From Cheiracanthium punctorium (taxonomy: Eukaryota > Arthropoda > Arachnida > Araneae > Cheiracanthiidae), in assembly GCA_038373885.1 (NCBI GenBank), contig JAWZYV010012258.1, positions 62,001 to 126,000 on the forward strand: a stretch of 64,000 bases of DNA, in the 5' to 3' direction. Made by a program: the position numbers and the translations under genes. The notes beneath the pieces are model-generated. The model ran no database searches, was not told the DNA's origin, and saw nothing but the letters and a program-made list of their open reading frames with translations. Each line of letters starts with the position of its first letter. Position 1 is the first letter of the stretch. Shown piece by piece: positions 55,176 through 64,000 of the stretch.

Positions 55176-57868
55176 CTATTTTATAGATGACTTGAACATA
55201 TTAAATGCGACAGTAATTTTCTTAATTGTATCACTGTCAAGAGAATAATGTCGTCCAGTGCTACCTGTCAATGAAGGTGCTGGTGTCACACACAACACAT
55301 GCTCAAAAGGAACAAAACAACTATCCTCTCTAGAAGGCCAGAATAGCACATTAGTCTTTGTATGTCTCTGCATAAAAGTTATAAGTAGGTCTGTTTCAAA
55401 AGAATCTTTTTCACTTATGCAGCCAATGAACCAGTTGTCGTCGTATACTGCAGCTACATAAACTCCTGGTTGCAAGTCATCAGTATTTATACTCGTTGCA
55501 CGTTTCTTATTCACAGTGAGACTAACTCTGAACCCAGTATTTTCATCATCTGTCGATAATCGATATAGGGTCAACTCACAATTGTTGCTTGGAACAAACC
55601 TGTGATGACTGCGAGTTCCAGGCACTGTTTTCGCAGTCCGAAAACGAATTTCCAAGCTTTTGGCATGTTGCTTAACATCAGCATGGGACACAAAAAAAAC
55701 TTTATACCATTTATATTAGAATTTGCCCAATTAAATAAATCAAAAGGAGTAAGAATGTGGTTATCCTGTATGGCTTGCAAACTTGCACGTGCTGCAAGCC
55801 TCTTTACAGTGCCCCCAATCCCATCACATGGACTTTTTCCATGTGAGGTGGCGAAGAAGTTCCATTCAGCCCGGATATTAAAATCGTTCTCATGTAAACA
55901 TAAATTAACAAAGTTTTTATAGTTTTTATACTGCGCACTTGAACCGTCACTAAAATAATGTATGAGTTTTAAACCTGGCAATACTTCTTTGATATATTGC
56001 ATAATTACTTTTATAAAATAATGAACTGTAGAGGTAATATGTTCACGTTCATCACTAATGACACACATACTTAAGCATTTCAAACTTGTCTCTATTTCAT
56101 TTTTGAAATAAAGTACGAAAGGGTGAAGTGTAGCTTGCGTTGTGTCCCAGTGGAAACCTTGAATAGCATCTTGGCAAACAAAAGAATAATTTTCCGAAAA
56201 GTCGAGTAAAAGGACTGCTTCTGTTTCAGCTGCAATATTTTCTTTAAGATTTCTTAAATACAATGATTGGTATTTCGTAGTGAAATGATGTATTGTTGCT
56301 TTATCTGCTGCTTTACACAACTCTTTCGTAAATTCTTCAACTGTTGATGTCAAATTAACTAGTTTAGATTGTCCATTGTGAACCCACTGTTGATAGGCAA
56401 TATTGTCATCAGGTTCCACGTCATTTTCATTAAATGTATCCAGAATAAACTGCTCCAAGGTTTCAGACCCAGGACAATTCTCACATCTGTTGAGCATACA
56501 ATTTCTTGAGTCAACAGAGCATACTATAAAGGAGAGGAGGCTTCTGTACTCCATTTTCGTCGGTAATGCTGCAGACAGTAGCTTCAAGTTTTGATGAGTC
56601 TCACAAACACATACCGAATGAACTCCGCGGGTAGTGACAGTAACACACCAAGGTGGTCGTAAAGAAGAAAATTTTGACAAACCGATTTTTAGTTGCGGAT
56701 ACCTTTCTTGGAAAGCCAAATGCAGTTCCTTTAAATTTACAAAAAGTAGTCGCTTTTGCATGTGAATTCTTGTGCCAGTTTCAGAATCTCTTACCGAAAC
56801 AAATTCTTTCTTTCCAGGACACATTCTGGAAAATTCATCATCTTCGTAAAACTTACTTTTTCAGCTACCTCATTGGAAATAGATTTTCCTTTTACTTTTT
56901 CAGGTTCTGCCAAAATACCATGATCCTTTTTAAGCTTTCTAGCCTTATTGGCCATGTAAGTTGAGACACCAAATTCATAAGCGGTCTTCTGACAGCTCCA
57001 AATACTCGGTACAAGAGTTAATAATTTCAAAACCTCTTGTCCAGATGAGATTTTACACTTTTCTTTCAAAAGTTCAATGAGGCAGTCTAAATCTTTACAG
57101 TCAGTACACTGCTTTTCGTTTGATTGATCCAGAGTCTCTAGAGGAACATTTAGCTCTGTTGCAAATTTCTTCTGCAATAGTGAACATGCCTCTGCTGATT
57201 TTCTTTTTCCATAACTTTGACGTTTTTTTTTATTAATCCCGTGCAACTTGACAGGCGTGCATCCAAGATTTAAGATACTTATATTCAAACTTTCAGTGCC
57301 TTCTGGTATAAAAAGTTCCTGAGGTGCACTTTCAGTCTCAAGATTCCCAGGTTTTGAAATAGTTTCATTGAAACTTCCTAGTGCCTTCTGGTACAGAAAG
57401 TTCCTGAGGTGTACTTTCAGTCTCGAGATGCCCAGGTTTTGAAATAGTTTCACTGTAGCATGCTTTAGTTCCTGTTATTCGAGTTCGACACTGGGGACAT
57501 AACTTTTGCCCTAGTTTAAGATTGCTGTGTTCTTTTGCAAATTCCGATGACACAGATCTCAAACTCTTCTTGATGCGTCTACTATGAGACTGAAATGGAT
57601 TACAACAGTACCTTTGAAGTTGATCATATGATGAAAGAAACAATTTTTCATGGTGAAAACAAATAGTTGTATTATTATTAAGTTGCTCACTTTGCACGTC
57701 AGACCTCAGTACAATTAGTTCTTTTTGCTCTTCTGTAAAACTATCCCATTTAAAAAATCCCGTTTGCCGTGAATAACTGGTTACATGACATTTATTCTGC
57801 AATATATCACCAAATGTGCAATTTGACAATGTGCCTGACATCGCTATGCTACTTGCTGTGAAATACAA
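55176..57868 (-). pseudogene. Transposase-like gene, nearly intact, three frameshifts
   Basis: Four long frames join end to end into what was one protein of about 870-890 residues. The N-terminus (from 57,868, or a second Met a few codons in) has a Cys/His-rich stretch (ICFHHEKL, YCCNPF, LCPQCRTRI), then a tandem pair of about 25-residue repeats (ETISKPG.LETES.PQEL). The middle has further pairs (VCVCETHQN; CMLNRCENCPG). The C-terminal half has DFSENYSFVCQDAIQGFHWD, 85 residues later HYFSDGSSAQYKNYKNF, then FFATSHGKSPCDGIGGTVKR; the aligned Asp residues suggest a DDE-type RNase H fold. I recall similar unnamed proteins from arthropods and cnidarians. Frameshifts: one base extra near 57,375; one missing near 56,845 (before DDEFSR); one T missing in a T-run near 55,709. 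There are no internal stops otherwise, so inactivation looks recent. Confidence 0.85.
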
Positions 57869-58852
57869 ATTTAATACAGTATACAGTAAAACCTATTTTA
57901 TATTGCTGTATCCATCAACAAAACTAGCCAAAGCACAATTTTGTTCGCAATCTGTTAAAGGTAAATAAGTACTGTAACTTACAGGAATTCAATTCTTTCA
58001 ACAAACTTTGTTCCTTCTATTGACTTGAATGTCATACAGAATTCAAAAGATTTATTGGTTGATGGATGATTGCCAAAAACAGCAGGATTAAATTAAAAAT
58101 AATTCTAAATTTTAATTTTAGAATTCTTTTTAATTTAACACTGCGTGTAACATGCATTTTTTGTTGTTTGTTTGTTTTACGTTTTCCGATGCAAGCAATT
58201 TTACGTATTTTCTAGTTTTTGCAAATACTTTGAGTAGCAGTTAAATTTCTGATATCAATTTAAAAGACATAGGAAAATTGACTAACGCTTCTGAATTTTC
58301 ACATCTTACGTATAAATGCTGCATATGAAAATCCTCATATATAGGTACATACATACAATTTTTTTTCTCTGGTCCTGAGCAGAAAGCCAAGATGAAAATT
58401 TTTTGGGATGTAGGATTATTCCATCTTAACAACATATAAAAATTTAAAACATGTGTCTGTGATCAGACATGACAAAAAAAATTCATGATGTTTTTTAGCA
58501 AATGCAGTGCTCATGCATAAACTATAGAAGATACGCAAATTTCGATAACATTTTTGGAATCAGCGTAAAAAGTTACTCCTAGAAACAAATTTTCACTTCA
58601 GTAACTTTTACAGGTAAGGAATTATTTAAGGAATTGAGAAAAAAGTTGGCGCATCTTGCAGAAAATTTAAAAATTTGCATAATTAATTTCTCGGTAATTA
58701 ATGATCGTAGAACCTCCAAAATTGAGATTTGTTGATGTCTTAGCCTATAAATCCTCTATATAAAATTTGAGGAAAATCTAAGTTGGTGTGGTGAACTTTT
58801 TCCAGTTTTTTGTTTGATTTGACGTGGAATGACCCAACTGTGTTGTATTAAC

Positions 58853-59052
58853 CAGGCGCGTAGCCAGGAAAATTTTTCGGGGGGGGGGGATATGCGCCTG
58901 GAAAATTTTTCGGGGGGGGATATGCGCCTGGAAAATTTTTCGGGGGGAGGGATATGAACTTATATGTGTATAAATAGACGGAATTTCATCACTAATCCAA
59001 AAATTTCGGGGGGAGGGATATATCCCGATATCCCCCCCTGGCTACGCCCCTG
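58853..59052. mobile_element. 200-bp hAT MITE with exact 8-bp TSD
   Basis: GTATTAAC flanks it (58,845-58,852 and 59,053-59,060). Ends CAGGCGCGTAGCCAGG and, inverted, CAGGGGCGTAGCCAGG. The interior has about three tandem units of 'gcctggaaaatttttcggggg'. It sits 17 bases from the end of the 4.65-kb transposon. Confidence 0.93.
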
Positions 59053-59060
59053 GTATTAAC

Positions 59061-59797
59061 ATATTTCATCTAAATACATACTGTTTCTATTTTTTACACC
59101 AATCTCTATGCTCGTAAAACATTTAATATTCATTAGCTCAGTCTTATAATAATATGTCTGCAGTTTAACAATTGCCAGTTTAACATCGATTTTACATGAT
59201 GATTAATATTCAAACAACAGCATTTTCATCCAATGGAATACAAAATAGACTCTTTGCCTACAAATTATCAACTGGGAATGTTATTTGAGTTGGCATTCAG
59301 ACACGTCTAGACGAGAACAATACCCATAATCCCAGATTTTAATTAGCTTCTCAAAGGCTTCGTAAGCTATTGAGAGGAACTGGGATCATGTGGATGAAAT
59401 GCGCTGCATTATATTCAAAATTAAAACAAATTTTTTTCAATAAAAATATTAGGTGAACTGGAAAGTAATGTTGTTTTTTTCCTATGTCAGCATTTCACAT
59501 ATTCAAAACTATTGAAGATAATAATGCGAATTTTAACACAAGTGCTGGATTAGAAAAATTCGTAATCTATGGGAGAGTAGTGGGCTGAAACGTCGTGTTT
59601 ATATATATCTCTCTCTGTTTCATAGAAAAAAGCGAGGCATCCATAAAATTCTTCCTGTAAAAAACAACATTCATGTAAATCTAAAAATCAATTTCCGGAC
59701 ATGCGTTCTGAAATTCGTTCTCAAAGGAGAGTAGATAGATTGCCCTTCCCTCCTTTTTTTCACGCGCCATTATTAAAAGAAAAAATGTTACCTATAT
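59061..59797. other. Unannotated stretch
   Basis: A small imperfect inverted repeat near 59,328-59,392 ('atcccaga', 'cttctcaa' and complement) is the only structure seen. Confidence 0.4.
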
Positions 59798-60233
59798 TGT
59801 TACAAAATTGTAATGTTGTTTACCCGAGCCAATATGTATTGCGGGAAAGTGCGTTGTACAGGCATTGTTGCAAGTAAAATGAGTATGTAACCCCTTGACC
59901 TTGGCGAGCATTTTGGCGACATGGCGACAAAAAGAAAGTTCTCGAAACTGGTGGAATTCGGGTTGTATATCAGTTAGGAGAGGAGTTTCAGGAAAAGCCA
60001 AGGAAAAATGATGTCATATCCTACGTGAGGTCACATCCGCTTTTAAATCTATAATAAAGAAATCGCTCTCATGATGACTTAGGCCTCACCATGGCACAGT
60101 GGTTATGTCACTGAAAATGGTAGACGGCCGAAGTGCGAAGGTCCCAGATTCGAGTCCCATCGCGCGGTTTCTATCTAACGGTCTGGAGTTTTGGTAGGTA
60201 TTCTCCAGATTTAACGTGAATACGTGTTAGAAC

Positions 60234-62000
60234 TTGGGCTGGGCCAAAAATCGATAAATACCGACATATCGGTTTATCCATCGGAGCGCGTTTTTATTGA
60301 TTCTCGACCCCCCCCCCCCCAGACCGAACACCCCATCGATACTTAAAATTTCGAATGCTTTGACACCAAACTTAACCTTTTAATCTTATAGGCCCATGGG
60401 GTCATACGAAGCTCCCCTGTATTTTCAATTTGGGCATTTTAAACGCTAGCCTCCTCCGGCGGCATCTCCAAAGCCTGGAAACCGTCCCAGAGCCAATTTC
60501 CATATGTTTGCAGCTCTTTTAAGCCTCAATCATGGTTAATTAGTCCAATTACCATAATTTATTAACGTATATCTCGGAAACTATCCATCGGAGAGCGTTT
60601 TTATTAATTCTCGACCCCCCCTAGACGGTAAACCCCCATCGATACATAAAATTTCGAATGCTTTGATACCTAACTTAACCTTTTAATCTTACAGGCCCAG
60701 GGGGTCATACGAAGCTCCCGTGTATTTTCATTTCGGGCAGTTTAAACACTAGTTTTACTTGAACCGCCTTCCGACGGCATCTCCAAAGCCTGCAAACCGT
60801 CCCAGAGCAAATTTCCACATGCTGGCATAGGGCTTGGCCAAAAATCAATATTTACCGAACTATCTGATTTATTCCAGCATAATAAGTTCGATCTTCCCAT
60901 TTTCATTTCAGTGAAATCTGGAAAACGGTAAAGTTCCAAAAATAGCGGCCGCCGATAAAAAATATACCGAAACCGAATTCTGTCAGTTTTCCAGCAGTGA
61001 TCGACGCTACGCTACTAAAAACTAACCCATCAAGCATTCCCGAGTCCGATTACAATACCGAATAAATTATACTTTGTGGGATTCGTATGGAGCCTGCAAA
61101 TCCATAGCTGTCGGTCGGCATATTTCATTCAATTGGAAACAGTTGACTTTTTTGTTCTTGTTTATGGCGATTTCAGATTTCGATGAGAGTATTTGTATTT
61201 ATACAGTTTTTTAAAAAACAGAAACTTTTCAAACTATGTTTATATTAATCTGCCATTAAATGATATGAACTGAGATATATGAAGGGTCCAGGGGTAAAAC
61301 CACTTTACAGCCTTTTTTTCGGAAATGAGATAGTTGTGCCATCCTCTAACTTTAAATGAGCACTATCACCACTTGAATTATTTTTGGGGTAGAAACACTA
61401 TTAACCCTTTAACGCGCAGTGGTTTCGCTCTGAGACCACCAAACTGTTGACATTCTGATAAGCGACAGACACATTATTTTGACGACAGCTGGCTGTGCAC
61501 GAGCACAGCCAGCTGTCGTCAAAAAAGGGCCTCTAGGTCTGTGGCACGCGATGAACGTTTCGATCGTCCGCCATCTTGCTGGTAGTTAAGTCGAGCGATA
61601 GCAACGGCTGCCCTTTTTTCAGCATTGGGAAAGGGTTGCGCCTCAAAGGGTTAAGAAAAAGAAAAAAGCTATGGTATAATGGGTCAAGTATTGGTATAAT
61701 GGGGAAAACCACTTTACTGCGGGCCCTCGAAGTCGTTTTTCTGAGAAGCAAAATTTTATTGTAAAGTCGTTCTACACCCTTCATATATTAATTTTAATTA
61801 AATAAAGTACCAACAATTACTCATTAAAATCTATTTTAATTAATTTTTGAATATAGCAAGTGGTTTTACGGTTTGTTTATTTGATTGCTTACATTTCAAA
61901 AATACTAAAATTAAGTGTGAAAAATATCGATATATCGTGATATCGCGATATAAGATGGTATCGATATCGATATTTCAAATTCCAATATCGTCCAGCCCTA
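60234..62000. mobile_element. 1.77-kb hAT-type element inside the SINE
   Basis: Exact 8-bp TSD GTTAGAAC (60,226-60,233 and 62,001-62,008). Ends TTGGGCTGGGC and, inverted, TAGGGCTGGAC. A second TIR-like phrase (TAGGGCTTGGCCAAAAATC) at about 60,828 and repeated 'ccatcggag' blocks show that it is composite. CGATATCG-type palindromes cluster at both ends. No transposase. Confidence 0.88.
61401..61654 (+). mobile_element. TTAA MITE family P, internally deleted copy
   Basis: TTAA at both ends with the family TIRs. The central palindrome GACGACAGCTGGCTGTGC is followed by its complement. Most of the left segment and one hairpin arm are missing. It is the innermost layer of the nest. Confidence 0.9.
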
Positions 62001-62309
62001 GTTAGAACCCCTTAGAAAGTACTCCTGCCAAGGCACCTCCAGTCCTTGGCAGATCGCCCTAGCGTAGCGCTGCCATAATCACACAAACAAACACAGTGAG
62101 TTAGTGTGTGATAGAATGTGAAGCGGAACGTTGAGTTTGCGATAGTGTTATTACCGTGTTAGTTAATGATTTTCCTTGGCCGGCGTACAAAATTCTGTGT
62201 TTTTGTGAGGTATTAGTGCTCCGATTCGTAGAATAAAGTATTATATTCGTTTTTCGAGCTCGTTGGATTATTTTATCGTACACCCACTACCATATTTTTG
62301 TAACAATAT

Positions 62310-63465
62310 TTATCTTATTTAACAAGTGCCAGCCTTTTGATTATGAAGCAATTAGGCTTCAAACCCATAGATATAGGAATTTCTAGATTGAGCATAACGA
62401 GAGAAAACTTATTGCCTCGAAATGGTAGCCGTGATAGTGGCATGCGCATGCGCAGAATGGCAATAACTTAAATTATAATGATATTTTCAATCATTTTAGA
62501 ACGATCTGCATTTTAAAAAGTACTCCTATCGAAATATTTTCCCTCGAACTTATTTATTTTTCTGAAGTATTGCAATGAATGTTCTATTTTACATCGACGG
62601 CAGCCATGATAGTGGCAGAAATTGGGTGCGTTTTTGGCAACAAAAAGCACACGATTAGGAACATTGGATGAGCAGTCTAGGCATTCCTAAATCTATGTTC
62701 AAACCCTGTAGTGTTTCTCAACAATACAATCACAATTCTATAAAGCAGGGCCATCGTCAATGTGCTTAGCACATGTTCATTTCTTGTCCAGTATTACATG
62801 AAATACACACATACAAAAACAGGTGAATTGATAATATTAAAACGAAAGAGATAGGCATGGAGGCATCCGTCTAAAAATGGCAACTACGGATGAATGTGTA
62901 GCCTCAGGAACACACCGAGGGTTGGTGCCAAGAACACTCAAGGTCTTAGTACGAGAAGAGTGGGCACCCTCTGTACGAAAGAAATGACTGAAAACTCCAT
63001 TTATTTCTATTTTGGAAGAATGAAACGACGAATTTCTTCAGAAATTGAGTAATATAAAACCCTCTCCTTGCCAAGGAATCAGCTTACTCGTTACCCTCGT
63101 TAATTTTTCTTTAAAATGAAACAAATATTAAACTTATATTTGTTACTCACACCTTGTTTTTAAGTAAAAGCTTGTTGAAAACATGAAAAATTTGTTTAAA
63201 TGCAGTAAAATGTTTAAATGAAAAATTTGTTAAAAAATTACGTTTAGATGCATCTAATAATAAATTTCATGAATTTCAAGAGCTCAAAAAAATATTGTGG
63301 TTATCTCTATTTTTTTTTAACTCTCTAAACATCCTGGCAAGTGTTAAACCGAAGACCACTTAGCGTGAGGTGGTTTCACCGTGAAACCATCAGTTGCTGG
63401 CACTTTTGCCATTGATCGCAAAAAAAATGTTTTTAGATAATAATAAGACATGCAAATCTTTGCTA
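62310..63465. other. Unannotated stretch
   Basis: Two 'gatagtggca' sites (about 62,435 and 62,610), a less AT-rich stretch at 62,850-63,070 that may be an old SINE, and no gene. Confidence 0.4.
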
Positions 63466-64000
63466 AATCTTATAAATAAAAATGAAATTCTGTTTGTTTT
63501 GTTTGTTTGTGGATTTGATTCGTATACAAATCCACAAAAATGGACCTATCGGCCTGAAATTTAGCACAGATATGTAAAATAATATAGAATAAATTATAGT
63601 CCATTTTAAAACTTTGAAAGTCCACCCGTTCCCGGAATTTAAGAGATTTTTTATGCTCTTCATGCAAAAATCTTTCCGTAATTGTAACCCCTGTAGTGAA
63701 AAAAGTGTGAAATAAGGATCGTGGTTGCCATGTGTGGCGATTTTGCCGAATAAAATGTTTTAAATTCTCAAAGTAAAAATAAAAGAATAATAATGATTTT
63801 TTTTTGTAAGTTTATATTCGTAAGGTTATTTTTTTAAAATTATAATATCGTGTGCATGGGAAATCAGAGCAGGAATGTAATGCTTTACACGCAAAACAAT
63901 AAGAATTGAAGATTTCCGAGGCTAATGTGTAAATTTTTTTAGTTTGGCGAAAAAATAAAATGGCTGAAATATGGATTTTGAGTAAGTGAGTTCTAGCGGT
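63466..64000 (-). repeat. Interspersed repeat family A, copy 3 (cut by window end)
   Basis: Reverse complement of about 13,575-14,345 minus the private tandem unit. It begins at the shared 3' end (TTATAAATAAAAATGAAATT) and continues out of the window. Confidence 0.85.

Larger units (their letters stand above)
54189..58835 (-). mobile_element. 4.65-kb transposon with about 670-bp TIRs and its own gene
   Basis: The ends GGGTCATTCCACGTCAGATC and, inverted, GGGTCATTCCACGTCAAATC open long inverted arms (54,189-54,857 and 58,157-58,835) that match almost throughout. AACT stands directly outside both ends (54,185-54,188 and 58,836-58,839), a probable 4-bp target duplication. The only gene is on the minus strand between the arms. 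The superfamily is not certain; 4-bp targets are known for several groups (for example Chapaev and Sola). An AT microsatellite at 54,924-54,956 lies just inside the left arm. Confidence 0.92.
60083..62096 (+). mobile_element. SINE family S2 inside the LTR, itself interrupted
   Basis: It is flanked by TGACTTAG (60,075-60,082) and TGAGTTAG (62,097-62,104), a TSD with one mismatch. The tRNA-like head 'ccatggcacagtggttatgt' and the B-box-like GATTCGAGTCCC are at 60,093-60,160. The body breaks at 60,233 and resumes at 62,009 ('cccttagaaagtactcctgcc'). Confidence 0.8.
59798..62305. mobile_element. Solo LTR, interrupted by a SINE
   Basis: The ends are TGTTACAAAATTG and CATATTTTTGTAACA, giving TG...CA with the inverted terminus TGTTACAAA. 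ATAT flanks it on both sides (59,794-59,797 and 62,306-62,309). Without the SINE insertion it is about 495 bp. A TATAATAAAG-like box at about 60,049 and AATAAA at about 62,233 fit an LTR promoter and poly-A signal. The 4-bp target and TG/CA ends suggest a Gypsy-type element. No internal gag or pol is present, so it is a recombination remnant. Confidence 0.75.

Overview
The window looks like intergenic or intronic DNA from an AT-rich eukaryotic genome, most likely an arthropod and quite possibly a spider. The reasons are the dense mix of Tc1/mariner, hAT, piggyBac-type, Helitron, SINE and LTR remnants, the arthropod-style transposon proteins, and the lack of any long intact host gene. The species assignment is inference. 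No rRNA gene, functional tRNA gene, CRISPR array or operon-like structure is visible. Nearly all long open frames are transposon relics or open by chance in repeats.

Layout. 1-3.2 kb: an interspersed repeat (also present at 11.8-14.35 kb and, reversed, at 63.47-64.0 kb) carrying a private 248-bp MITE, then an RTE-like retroposon tail. 3.4-4.6 kb: a degenerate Tc1/mariner-like TIR element. 5.5-7.6 kb: a 2.1-kb element with about 400-bp TIRs full of CAGCTG motifs, holding a broken protein-coding exon that is itself split by a hAT MITE with an exact 8-bp target duplication. 8.4-10.0 kb: a complete but dead Tc1 element. 14.7-19.5 kb: a Helitron replicase relic interrupted by a 2.3-kb hAT element (exact 8-bp TSD) and by a 61-bp retroposon tail (exact 9-bp TSD). 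20-30 kb: mostly AT-rich DNA with TTAA-type MITEs and SINEs.

30-52 kb is the only part resembling a host locus. A 50-codon exon with good splice sites lies on the minus strand at 30.8 kb, two decayed copies of it lie at 33.9 and 38.5 kb, and several paralogous non-coding blocks recur (35.4, 41.8 and 49.6 kb; 48.2 and 50.5 kb). This suggests a tandemly duplicated gene cluster, largely pseudogenised and filled with transposons. The protein is not recognised.

54.19-58.84 kb holds the most complete element: a 4,647-bp transposon with about 670-bp TIRs, a probable 4-bp TSD and a nearly intact minus-strand transposase-like gene broken by three single-base frameshifts. 59.8-62.3 kb is a four-deep nest: a solo LTR contains a SINE, the SINE contains a hAT-type element, and that element contains a TTAA MITE; the three outer layers have visible target duplications (the SINE's with one mismatch) and the MITE is bounded by TTAA on both sides.

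The genes do not form a pathway. The value of the window is as a stratified record of insertions, where each target duplication dates one layer relative to another.
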